The notes under the pieces: generated by a model | Seen by the model: only the letters and a program-made list of their open reading frames with translations | Told to the model about the DNA's origin: nothing | Databases searched by the model: none | Position numbers and translations under genes: made by a program | In this document: positions 1 through 7,464 of the stretch, piece by piece | How positions within the stretch are numbered: the first letter of the stretch is position 1 | How the letters are laid out: every line of letters starts with the position of its first letter | Source: an uncultured Flavobacteriaceae bacterium | Lineage (GTDB): Bacteria > Bacteroidota > Bacteroidia > Flavobacteriales > Flavobacteriaceae | Assembly: GCA_937929935.1 (NCBI GenBank) | Contig: CALFUL010000014.1 | Span: 1 to 64,000, forward strand | DNA: 64,000 nucleotides | Reading direction: 5' to 3'

Positions 1-152
1 TAATATTAAAGGAGAATCAATGCGAAAAAAACTAAGAAATAAACACTAATTTTAAACCTAAATAGAATCGATTTTGAGCACTTGATTTGCTATGCTCACT
101 TTCATCCGCCCGAGGTGGCTCACTTTGACCGCCCTATCCACCTTAGCAAATC
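1..152 (+). mobile_element. Right end of an IS21-family insertion sequence (partial)
   Basis: The first codons match the typical C-terminus of IstB helper ATPases. They are followed by a region with nested repeats: TGATTTGCTA at 83-92 is the exact inverse of TAGCAAATCA at 143-152, AGGTGG near 115 is inverse to CCACCT near 138, and GCTCACTTT occurs twice (93-101 and 121-129), each time followed closely by CCGCC. Multiple short terminal repeats and a terminal CA are usual for IS21-family ends, so 152 is a candidate terminus. The rest of the element lies left of the window, so its boundaries, target duplication and activity cannot be judged. Confidence 0.5.
2..49 (+). CDS. istB: IstB-like helper ATPase of an IS21 element, last 15 codons only
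   Basis: The frame starting at position 2 reads NIKGESMRKKLRNKH and then TAA. IstB proteins commonly end in a segment of the form HRI-x-L-KGESMRKK, and the match to KGESMRKK is direct. IstB is the AAA+ ATPase that assists the IstA transposase. Only the extreme C-terminus is in the window, so no catalytic motif can be checked. The call rests on this short tail plus the repeat-rich end that follows. Confidence 0.55.
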   Translation, partial: NIKGESMRKKLRNKH

Positions 153-208
153 ATATTTGCGAAAGGAATGAAAAACAAGGAAGCGATCATGAAATGATTG
201 GGTTTTGT

Positions 209-333
209 ATTTTCAACAAGTTCGTAAGGGACTCAGCAGAGCTAAGTCACATCTCGAGTACTTATAGATTTGCAAAAAAACAAGGGTAAAACCTTGGTTT
301 TTTTTATGCGCTAAAATGAACCAAACTTGTTTG
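209..333 (+). repeat. Dispersed repeat, copy A
   Basis: This is the first of three related segments (the others are at 1149-1268 and 3677-3744). It shares with copy B the blocks TTTTCAACAA, AGGGACTCA and ATCTCGAGTA, the hairpin CAAGG-GTAAAA-CCTTG with a T-run, and CCAAACTTGTTTG at the end. It follows the IS21-like end and precedes the GLPGLI gene. Read in frame from about 213 it gives NKFVRDSAELSHISS, which looks like translated non-coding repeat rather than a protein. Confidence 0.75.
281..306 (+). terminator. Rho-independent terminator in repeat copy A
   Basis: CAAGG (281-285), loop GTAAAA, CCTTG (292-296), then a run of T residues to 305. The same hairpin with a longer stem recurs in copies B and C. 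Confidence 0.55.
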
Positions 334-429
334 CCTCCCTGTTATTACCGATTAAATCGTATCTTAAAAAATAGAACAAAAAGCTACATTTCCTTACTGG
401 TTGACTGTAAGTTAAAAAAAATAAATTGA

Positions 430-1113
430 ATGAAAAATCTATTAACCATTATCTTAATTCTCTTTTCCCAAATTATAAACGCACAAACGAATTCGGCAAC
501 TGTGCTATATAAAATAAGCCTTAACAGTGATTCTTTTGAAAATTTTTCTGATGAATTGGCAAAAGAAATGATTAAACAAAGTGACTCGGTTTATGCAATG
601 CTAAATTTTAATTCAACAGCGTCAAATTATTATGTTGATTTAAAAAGTTCAAAACTGCATGGATCACCAAATTTGACAAGAATATTTGGTGGCGGCGATG
701 GTTATTTTTATTTCAATCAAGAGAATAAAGAAATGCTTCATGAAAACCTTGTTCTTGATTATCCTGTGGTTATATCTAAAAAACCAATTGATTGGATTAT
801 CATTGATGAAGAAACAAAATTAATAAATGGGTATTTGTGTAAAAAAGCTATCCGCAAAAGGAGCGAAATCAACGATGCTGGCTTGGCGAAGAAATCCGAA
901 TTAATTGCTTGGTTTTGTCCCGAAATACCATTCAGTTTCGGGCCTGAAAGATTTGAAGGTTTACCTGGATTGGTTATTGAATGTAATAATAATATTGTCA
1001 AGTTTGAATTAGAAAAAATAACTTGGCATGAAGTTGAATTAGTAATTAACAAACCGAGTCGTGGCAAAATTATAAGCGAAGAAGAATTTAGAATTAGGGC
1101 TGGAAAATTGTAA
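430..1113 (+). CDS. GLPGLI family protein
   Basis: This 227-residue protein is exported: the N-terminus MKNLLTIILILFSQIINAQ is a signal peptide ending in the AQ site common in this phylum. Residues about 175-184 read FEGLPGLVIE, the signature of the GLPGLI family (TIGR01200). That family is found almost only in Bacteroidota and its molecular function is not known. The C-terminus has the usual basic stretch and an EEEF segment but stops slightly early for the family. The gene stands alone between repeat copies A and B, with its own terminator right after the stop, so it is a self-contained transcription unit in an accessory region. Confidence 0.85.
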   Translation: MKNLLTIILILFSQIINAQTNSATVLYKISLNSDSFENFSDELAKEMIKQSDSVYAMLNFNSTASNYYVDLKSSKLHGSPNLTRIFGGGDGYFYFNQENKEMLHENLVLDYPVVISKKPIDWIIIDEETKLINGYLCKKAIRKRSEINDAGLAKKSELIAWFCPEIPFSFGPERFEGLPGLVIECNNNIVKFELEKITWHEVELVINKPSRGKIISEEEFRIRAGKL

Positions 1114-1121
1114 AAGAATCA

Positions 1122-1148
1122 AACCAATTCATTTAGAATTGGTTTTTT
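1122..1148 (+). terminator. Terminator of the GLPGLI gene
   Basis: AACCAATTC (1122-1130), loop ATTTA, GAATTGGTT (1136-1144), then T residues to 1148. The stem is a perfect 9 bp and starts 8 nt after the stop codon. Confidence 0.8.
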
Positions 1149-1268
1149 ATTTTCAACAAATTCGTCAGGGACTCAACGAAGTTAATTCCCATCTCGAGTA
1201 CCAATAGATAAAAAACCAAGGGTAAAACCTTGGTTTTTTTATGCTATAACATGAGTCAAACTTGTTTG
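1149..1268 (+). repeat. Dispersed repeat, copy B
   Basis: This copy matches copy A over about 120 bases with scattered substitutions and small indels. It begins at the end of the GLPGLI terminator and ends in CAAACTTGTTTGAG. The remaining bases to 1453 hold no coding sequence or structure that I can identify. Confidence 0.75.
1214..1241 (+). terminator. Terminator hairpin in repeat copy B
   Basis: AACCAAGG (1214-1221), loop GTAAAA, CCTTGGTT (1228-1235), then a T-run. The stem is a perfect 8 bp and is identical to that of copy C. Confidence 0.65.
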
Positions 1269-1453
1269 AGTGAAATTAAAAGCATCAAAAATGCCATTTT
1301 AAAATCTTAAGAAAATGAATGATTAAAGCTTCTTTCAAAGAACTCACAAATAAAATAAAACTATAATTCATTCAAATTATAGTAATACTTTTTAGTAAAT
1401 TAATTATTGTAACTTGATTCCTACATAGCAATCATTTTTAAACACTTAAAACC

Positions 1454-3619
1454 ATGATCATGAAAAACAATTTATTCTATCGTTATTTAGCAGCTCTTTT
1501 CTTTATTATTTTCAACATTTCTAATCTAAGTTCACAAGAAAACCTAGCGTTAGACAAATTTGTTCATTTAAGTTATCCAGATAGTGCAGGTAACTTGGCA
1601 GTTGACGATAACGACAATACAATTGCAAAAACTATAGCCGGTGTTCAAAACCCTTATATTTTTATTGACTTAGGTAAAAGTTATAATATTTCAAAGATAA
1701 AAATTAACAATTTTTCATTAGAAGGAATTACAACTGATTTCAAAGATGCAAAACTGTATTATAGTAATGCTCAAAACGTAAAACATTGGCATGTAATACC
1801 ACAATTCGAAACAGAAGAGGAACTTGTAAAAAAAGGAGAAATTATAAATGGAGAAATACATAATTTCGAAGTAAACAAAGATGTCAAGGCACAATATATT
1901 AAAATATTCATCAGAGGAAAACTCAAATTTTCTGTTGGAGAAATAGAAGTTTATGAAAATAGTACTGGTTCATCTGAAGATTTATTCGTCAATGAAGATT
2001 TCGAAGATGTCGATGATTTAATGAAAAATCATGTTGTATGGCTACCAGAGAATGGTGGTAGTGAAGTTGGAAACGCAAGAGAAGGTCAATACGCTATGCG
2101 TTTTAAGGGCTGTGGAGATAATATAGCGGAAGGTAAAACTGTTATTTTCAAAAATTTTGCAACAACAGACGCAACAGAGACAACAGATGCAATAGAGCAT
2201 AAAGGAAATTTGGCAGTTGATGGAAACCCCAATACAATTGCAAAAACTAATGATATTCAAAACCCCTATATTTATATTGACTTAGGTAGAAGTTACGATA
2301 TTTCAGAGATAAAAATTAACAAATTTTCGTTCGACAGCACTTCAGATAAACCTACAAATCTATATGTCAGTAATAGCTCAGACATAAAGGAATGGAGCTT
2401 AGAAAATTTTAACCTTATTGGTAAATTATCCGAAAATGATGAACTGCTTGATAATGATATTCATCATTTCCAAGTAGGTACGGTGGCAAGGTATATTAAA
2501 ATATTCAACAGAGGCATAGGGTCTTTTTCGGTAGCAGAAGTTGAGGTTTATGATAATAGCATAACCACTTATCCATGTCAATCAAGTACAAAAAAAAGTG
2601 AACGAGCGGAAATTGCTTTAAATTGGAGTAGTAATTCATATGGTTTTGAATGGGGAGAAGAATATTGGGTTGGTTTTTCATTCAAACCTATAGAACAGGT
2701 TGGTGGAACAGGTGAATGGGGTTCGATAATGCAATTTCATGGTATTCCCAAAGATGAAATATTTCTATGCTCTGAAGAATGGAAAGCGGCTAACCCTGAT
2801 GAAGATTGCCCAATTTCAGCTAGAGCTGATTCTTTTGCCCTTATGTACGAAAAAGGCACTGCGATTAATGATCTTGTAATATTGACAGCTACGGATAGTG
2901 CTTTTAATGACAAAAATAAAATTGAAATTGAAGAAATTGACTCTGGTGCATTTACTGGGTTGGAACCTCACATTGCTAAAATATTACCTGGGAAATGGAA
3001 CGATGTTGTTCTCCATTTTAAATTAAGTGAAAGTAGTGATGATGGTTTTTTTAAGGTCATTGTAAACGGTAAAGAGGAAGTTAACAAACCAAATACTAGT
3101 ACGGTGTATAAATGGGGCAAGGACGAAAATAAAAAGCTAGTCCTCAAAGAAAGAGTCGACTATGGCAAAATAGGAATATACGGAGGGGAAAATGTAACCG
3201 GTGAGATTCACTATGATGCTTTTCGCGTTTGGAAAGGTACTGGAGGTAATTGTTCTAAAGTGGCACCTAAAGATGAAAATAATAAACCCTTTTTTGATTG
3301 CCCTGATTCTGGCAGAACCTCTAAATCTGTTGTAACAGTAGAAAATCTATTAGTTGAAGAAAACAATGAAGAGTATGCTATCAATATCTACCCAAATCCA
3401 ACACACTCTTCGGTAGAAATTGCACTTAATTCAGCTGAAGAAAAAATAACGGCTGTCCATCTTTTTGACCAATTGGGAAAACTACTTGAGGTTCGAGAAG
3501 TTGATCACCTAGATTCTTATCTACTCAACATGACTGAAAAACCAAATGGCATCTACTTTATTCGAGTTACTACAAATAACAATAAATCGACCAGCCATAG
3601 ATTGCTAATAAATAATTGA
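1454..3619 (+). CDS. T9SS-secreted polysaccharide-lyase-like protein with two discoidin-like domains
   Basis: This 721-residue secreted protein has a signal peptide at residues 1-28. A first discoidin (F5/8 type C)-like domain covers about 28-168 (NLAVDD-x-DNTIAKT and IDLGKSYNISKIKI). A fold resembling the heparin-lyase-like family PF14099 follows: NEDFED at 179, then SERAEI, YWVGFSF and an IHYDAFRVW strand up to about 600. A type A T9SS sorting domain (IYPNPTHSSVEIAL from about 644) closes it. A second discoidin-like domain (about 219-370) interrupts the lyase-like fold between its first strands and SERAEI. The two discoidin copies are close at DNA level. The likely role is binding and perhaps cleavage of a polysaccharide at the cell surface; I cannot assign catalytic residues. 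Confidence 0.75.
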   Translation: MIMKNNLFYRYLAALFFIIFNISNLSSQENLALDKFVHLSYPDSAGNLAVDDNDNTIAKTIAGVQNPYIFIDLGKSYNISKIKINNFSLEGITTDFKDAKLYYSNAQNVKHWHVIPQFETEEELVKKGEIINGEIHNFEVNKDVKAQYIKIFIRGKLKFSVGEIEVYENSTGSSEDLFVNEDFEDVDDLMKNHVVWLPENGGSEVGNAREGQYAMRFKGCGDNIAEGKTVIFKNFATTDATETTDAIEHKGNLAVDGNPNTIAKTNDIQNPYIYIDLGRSYDISEIKINKFSFDSTSDKPTNLYVSNSSDIKEWSLENFNLIGKLSENDELLDNDIHHFQVGTVARYIKIFNRGIGSFSVAEVEVYDNSITTYPCQSSTKKSERAEIALNWSSNSYGFEWGEEYWVGFSFKPIEQVGGTGEWGSIMQFHGIPKDEIFLCSEEWKAANPDEDCPISARADSFALMYEKGTAINDLVILTATDSAFNDKNKIEIEEIDSGAFTGLEPHIAKILPGKWNDVVLHFKLSESSDDGFFKVIVNGKEEVNKPNTSTVYKWGKDENKKLVLKERVDYGKIGIYGGENVTGEIHYDAFRVWKGTGGNCSKVAPKDENNKPFFDCPDSGRTSKSVVTVENLLVEENNEEYAINIYPNPTHSSVEIALNSAEEKITAVHLFDQLGKLLEVREVDHLDSYLLNMTEKPNGIYFIRVTTNNNKSTSHRLLINN

Positions 3620-3676
3620 TGAAGTCAAAAATGCAAAAGGCTTAAAAAAGCTTTGTCTTGAAATTTTGACAAACCA

Positions 3677-3744
3677 ATAGATTTGCAAAAAACCAAGGGT
3701 AAAACCTTGGTTTTTTATACGCTAAATTGAACCAAACATGTTTA
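3677..3744 (+). repeat. Dispersed repeat, copy C (short)
   Basis: This is a shortened copy with only the distal half of the unit: ATAGATTTGCAAAA, the AACCAAGG hairpin, and GAACCAAACATGTTT. It lies 57 bases after the lyase-like gene. Confidence 0.7.
3691..3716 (+). terminator. Terminator of the lyase-like gene, in repeat copy C
   Basis: AACCAAGG (3691-3698), loop GTAAAA, CCTTGGTT (3705-3712), then T residues to 3716. The stem is perfect. Confidence 0.7.
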
Positions 3745-4066
3745 GGTATTTTTTTATTAAATGAATTTTTTATTCAATAATTCATCCTACAACAAAAAGG
3801 TCTCGCTTTTTATCGACTTTAGGTATCCTTTCAACTAGGTCGAAAAAACGGCAAAAACTTTTTATCGATTTATCACATCGTTTGGTCTAGTTGCTGAAAA
3901 TAAAATAAAATAATTTAGTCTGACTTTTCATCGTATTTATATCATTATAAAAAATAATTTAAATAGCCCAAAAACACTTATTTTATTGATAATTTAAGGT
4001 TTTAATATTCTAATTACACCCCAAAATTATCATCTTTAAATGAACAAAAATTCAAAACCATCGTTT
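3745..4066. other. Non-coding region upstream of the exopolysaccharide locus
   Basis: There is no open frame of note here. The motif CTTTTTATCGA occurs at 3806-3816 and 3858-3868, with a diverged form CTTTTCATCGT at 3924-3934. Apart from these the stretch is plain AT-rich DNA. The repeats could be regulator sites for the operon that starts downstream, but no known operator matches. Confidence 0.4.
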
Positions 4067-4095
4067 TTTGATGTTTCATTGAAACAATATCTTTG
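4067..4095 (+). promoter_or_regulatory. Promoter of the exopolysaccharide locus
   Basis: TTTG (4067-4070), a 17-nt spacer and TATCTTTG (4088-4095) match the Bacteroidota primary sigma consensus. The start codon is about 100 nt downstream, leaving a leader of roughly 90 nt. Confidence 0.6.
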
Positions 4096-4194
4096 TTTGC
4101 CTTTGAAAACCGTTTTTAATTGAAAAAGCGATTTAACTTGAAAATTATGGCACTAAAAAAGAAATAGTATTTCATCGTTTTCGTTTTTAATTCA

Positions 4195-5562
4195 ATGTCT
4201 CCTACAGTGAAGAAGTTTAGAAAATCAGATTTAATAATTCCCATTTCCATCATAGTGCACTTATGCATTATCAATGGCATTTTATGGCTTCTTACCCGTG
4301 AAACATATTCGAACACTACAAATATTATTTTTTATAATATTACTTGGTTAGTTGCGGCCTATGCCTTGAATTACTACCCAACAGATCGTAAAGAAAAGTT
4401 TTTGACAAGGTTTCATGTATCTATTCAAATGTATGTTATTTACACCCTTGCCTATTTTGCATTTTTTAGTTTTACAGCGCAATATTTCCCTTCTTTAGAG
4501 CATCAATTACTTGTTTTGATGTTGATTTTTCTATCAATTACTTGGTACAGGGTAATATTCTTTTGGTTACTTGGACGCTATAGAAAGAGCGGAGGTAATT
4601 CTGTAAATGTTGTCTTTTTAGGAAGAGACTCGACCCTTGGTAAGATGAGGGCTGTTTTTGATGACCCGTATTTGGGGTATCGGTATAAAGGCTATTTCGA
4701 TGATAACATGTCTAAAAGTCCGACTTATTTAGGAAAAATAGTTGATTGTTTCTTATATATTTTAGAAAATGATATTGATGAAATTTACTGTTTAGCATCA
4801 AAATTCAATCAAAAAGAATTGAAAAACCTCATCAATTTTGCAGACAATAATCTGATTAAGATTAACGTGATTCCTGATCACAAGGCAATTTTTTCTAGAG
4901 CGATGTCAATTGAATCTTATGAAAACATACCTGTTCTCAAACTTCGAAAAGTACCGCTAGATACTGAATATGCTAGAATAGCAAAACGCACTTTTGACCT
5001 TGTATTTTCTTCTTTAGTTATTGTAGGTGTACTTTCTTGGTTAACCCCAATAATTTTTCTCTTGATTAAATTAGAATCGCCAGGCACTCTATTTTTTAAA
5101 CAAAAAAGACATGGCCTAAAAAGAAAAACATTTTGGTGCTATAAATTTAGATCGATGACCGCTAGTTCTGATGCAAATTCTAAAATGGCCAAAAAAAATG
5201 ATGTTAGGCTTACCAAAATGGGTAAGTTTATGAGAAAAACTAGTATTGATGAATTACCACAATTTTTCAATGTTTTCATGGGCGACATGAGTGTGGTTGG
5301 CCCAAGACCTCACATGGAGTTGCACACTCTTGATTATGAGGTATCTGTTGATAAATATTTGGTGCGTCATTTTGTAAAACCAGGTATTACTGGTTTGGCG
5401 CAAATAAAAGGATATAGAGGCGAAATACTTAAACAAGCAGATATTTTAAACCGCGTACGTTTAGATATTTTCTACGTTGAGAAATGGTCTCTAGGTCTTG
5501 ATTTTAATATTATTTTTGAAACAGTGCTAAATGTATTTCGTGGAGAGGAAAAAGCATATTAA
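4195..5562 (+). CDS. Polyprenyl-phosphate hexose-1-phosphate transferase (initiating glycosyltransferase)
   Basis: This 455-residue inner-membrane enzyme moves a hexose-1-phosphate from a nucleotide sugar onto undecaprenyl phosphate, the first step of repeat-unit assembly. Several hydrophobic segments fill the N-terminal 130 residues, followed by a nucleotide-binding-like segment (VNVVFLGRDSTLG near 140). The catalytic bacterial sugar transferase domain (PF02397) starts at KRTFDLVFSS (264). The domain shows the basic YKFRSM stretch, D352-E353-L354-P355-Q356 and VVGPRPH (367-373), all diagnostic of WcaJ/ExoY-type enzymes. The length is usual for the WcaJ-like class. It is the first gene of the locus and has its own promoter. 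The sugar transferred cannot be told from sequence; glucose is common for close relatives. Confidence 0.9.
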   Translation: MSPTVKKFRKSDLIIPISIIVHLCIINGILWLLTRETYSNTTNIIFYNITWLVAAYALNYYPTDRKEKFLTRFHVSIQMYVIYTLAYFAFFSFTAQYFPSLEHQLLVLMLIFLSITWYRVIFFWLLGRYRKSGGNSVNVVFLGRDSTLGKMRAVFDDPYLGYRYKGYFDDNMSKSPTYLGKIVDCFLYILENDIDEIYCLASKFNQKELKNLINFADNNLIKINVIPDHKAIFSRAMSIESYENIPVLKLRKVPLDTEYARIAKRTFDLVFSSLVIVGVLSWLTPIIFLLIKLESPGTLFFKQKRHGLKRKTFWCYKFRSMTASSDANSKMAKKNDVRLTKMGKFMRKTSIDELPQFFNVFMGDMSVVGPRPHMELHTLDYEVSVDKYLVRHFVKPGITGLAQIKGYRGEILKQADILNRVRLDIFYVEKWSLGLDFNIIFETVLNVFRGEEKAY

Positions 5563-5628
5563 AAAAAGTCAACAAAAAAATTGTATTTTACTGGCTTATT
5601 GCGATTTCTCACAAATTAATTTTCGCAT

Positions 5629-5669
5629 ACCGTAAATAGCCAAAAACATGGTCTTTAACGGTTTTTTTT
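5629..5669 (+). terminator. Terminator or attenuator after the initiating transferase
   Basis: ACCGT (5629-5633) pairs with ACGGT (5658-5662), with weaker pairing inside, and eight T residues follow (5662-5669). The last T residues are shared with the -33 element of the promoter that follows. Confidence 0.4.
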
Positions 5670-5698
5670 GTCAAACATTAATGAATCAATTAGTTTTC
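5667..5698 (+). promoter_or_regulatory. Possible internal promoter for the export genes
   Basis: TTTG (5667-5670), a 20-nt spacer and TAGTTTTC (5691-5698), which is one mismatch from TAnnTTTG. The next start codon is at 5759. Confidence 0.4.
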
Positions 5699-5758
5699 CA
5701 TTTTATTTAATAGAATTTACATTTTAGACTGAAAGCATATTACAAAAACCATTTGAAA

Positions 5759-6568
5759 ATGAAAACAATTAAAGAACATTCAATTATAAAAGTAAATCGC
5801 TTTTTAAAAATGCTTTCTGTACTAAGCCTTTACTTATTTTTATCTTCTTGTGGCAGTACAAACAATGCAGTGTATTTTAATGAACCAACCAATTTAATCA
5901 TTGGTGGTAAAGAAGCAAATTTAGAACCCATTATTCAATCAAATGATTTACTAAGCATTATGGTAAGTAGTGTCAACCCCGAAGCAGCTGAATTATTTAA
6001 TGTTTCAAGTGGTGATGTAGAGCAAACTACAAATTCAGGAAACATTTCTAGAGTTTCTGGGTATTTAGTTGATCAAGAGGGTTTCATAAACTTTCCAATT
6101 TTAGGTAAAATTGAGGCATCAGGCAAAACAAAAAAAGCCGTACGTGATGATATAACCTCATTACTGGTGAACAAAAAATTACTTTTAGAACCTATTGTTG
6201 ATATTAGGTACTTAAATTACAAAGTTTCGATTCTCGGAGAGGTTAAAAACCCATCAGTATACAATGTGCCAAGTGAAAAAATTTCGCTTCTTGAAGCACT
6301 AGGTATGGCCGGCGATATCACAATTTTTGGCAGAAGAGATAATATAACTTTAATACGTGAAGAAAACGGAATTAAAAGAACGCACAGAATTGATTTGACC
6401 ACAAATGAAATTTTTGATTCGCCCTACTATTATTTACAATCAAATGATATAATTTATGTGCAACCTAATGGTGCAAAGGTTGCAAGTGCAACTGGAACAA
6501 AAGACTGGATACCAGTTATTTTGAGTGCAATATCTTTGGCAATAATTACTGTTATTAACCTAAAATAG
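5759..6568 (+). CDS. Polysaccharide export outer-membrane lipoprotein (Wza-like)
   Basis: This 269-residue lipoprotein is expected to form the outer-membrane export channel for the polymer. The start is the ATG at 5759; the frame extends to a TTG at 5753, which looks less likely. The signal sequence ends in the lipobox LSSC with Cys31. A polysaccharide-export domain (PF02563) follows at about 58-150 (QSNDLLSIMVSS, and GYLVDQEGFINFPILGKIEASGKT). An SLBB-type domain comes next (VSILGEVKNPSVYNVPSEKISLLEALGMAGDITIFGRRDNITLIRE). A C-terminal hydrophobic helix (WIPVILSAISLAIITVI) fits the amphipathic barrel helix of Wza or a membrane anchor. It sits before the Wzc-like kinase, its expected partner. 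Confidence 0.88.
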   Translation: MKTIKEHSIIKVNRFLKMLSVLSLYLFLSSCGSTNNAVYFNEPTNLIIGGKEANLEPIIQSNDLLSIMVSSVNPEAAELFNVSSGDVEQTTNSGNISRVSGYLVDQEGFINFPILGKIEASGKTKKAVRDDITSLLVNKKLLLEPIVDIRYLNYKVSILGEVKNPSVYNVPSEKISLLEALGMAGDITIFGRRDNITLIREENGIKRTHRIDLTTNEIFDSPYYYLQSNDIIYVQPNGAKVASATGTKDWIPVILSAISLAIITVINLK

Positions 6569-6608
6569 CAATTAATCATTAATTTCTGAATTGATAAATG
6601 CTCCAATA

Positions 6609-7376
6609 ATGATTGCAGAAAAACTACAATTTCAAGCTACCACTTTTGAAGAATACTCAACTATAAATTGTTTTGGGTATACTGTATTTAGTGACGCGTT
6701 AGAAAAACTGAATTTAGACCAAAAAATTCTAGTCAATACCATAAATCAATATTCTTATTGCATTGCAGAAGAAGATGAAGCGTTCAAAAAATCATTAATA
6801 GAAAGTGACGTACTATTACCTGATGGCATTGGTATCACATTGGCCGCTAAAATTTTAGAAAATAAAAAACTAAAAAAAATAGCAGGGGCTGATATTCACC
6901 ATTTTTTATTAGAGAAATTAGAAAGAGAAAAAGGATCATGTTTTTATTTAGGATCCTCTGAAGAAACCTTGTCTAAAATAAAAAAGCGTTTAAGTAAAGA
7001 GTACCCAAATATTAGTGTGGCGAGTTATTCACCACCTTACAAAGCAAAATTTACTGTTGAAGATACAAATGAAATGATTGCTGCGGTAAATGCTTTTCAA
7101 CCTAATGTTTTATTTGTTGGCATGACCGCACCCAAGCAAGAAAAATGGGCACATGCTAATAAAAACAAACTTGATAGTAACCTAATATGTTCAATCGGAG
7201 CTGTTTTTGATTTTTATGCGGGTACCATTAACCGACCGCATAAAATATGGATTTCTTTAGGTCTTGAATGGTTAGGCCGTTTGATAAAAGAACCAAAACG
7301 TATGTGGAGGCGGTATATATATTATGGCGCTATCTTTGGTTATTATCTTTCAAGAGAAAAATTTAAAAAATTTTAA
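6609..7376 (+). CDS. WecG/TagA/CpsF family glycosyltransferase
   Basis: This 255-residue enzyme belongs to PF03808 (GT26), whose members add the second sugar to a lipid-linked intermediate, for example ManNAc or ManNAcA onto GlcNAc-PP-lipid. The signatures are LLPDGIGITLAAKIL, AGADIHHFLLEKL, FYLGSSEETL, and FVGMTAPKQEKWAHAN, where the family places its conserved PKQE stretch. The start is the ATG at 6609 rather than the in-frame TTG at 6591. A C-terminal basic segment (GRLIKEPKRMWRRYIYYG) fits membrane-surface association, as known for TagA. It lies 40 bases after the export lipoprotein and probably shares its transcript. Confidence 0.9.
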   Translation: MIAEKLQFQATTFEEYSTINCFGYTVFSDALEKLNLDQKILVNTINQYSYCIAEEDEAFKKSLIESDVLLPDGIGITLAAKILENKKLKKIAGADIHHFLLEKLEREKGSCFYLGSSEETLSKIKKRLSKEYPNISVASYSPPYKAKFTVEDTNEMIAAVNAFQPNVLFVGMTAPKQEKWAHANKNKLDSNLICSIGAVFDFYAGTINRPHKIWISLGLEWLGRLIKEPKRMWRRYIYYGAIFGYYLSREKFKKF

Positions 7377-7464
7377 ACGATTACAAGTAATTAAAACCAC
7401 CCATTAATAGAAGTTTATTCATTTAAATCAATGCGATTTTCTTCTCAAACAACATATAATTAAA

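Noticed and set aside
92-289. 65-residue reading frame
   Set aside because: It runs from the IS end through repeat copy A. Its sequence has no protein-like domain and the part from about 213 is the dispersed repeat translated.
759-1067. 102-residue frame on the - strand
   Set aside because: It is the antisense shadow of the GLPGLI gene, without start context or recognisable domain.
209-3744. Integron attC array
   Set aside because: The repeated element lacks paired R and L boxes of attC form and no integrase is in the window; the hairpin is a plain terminator.
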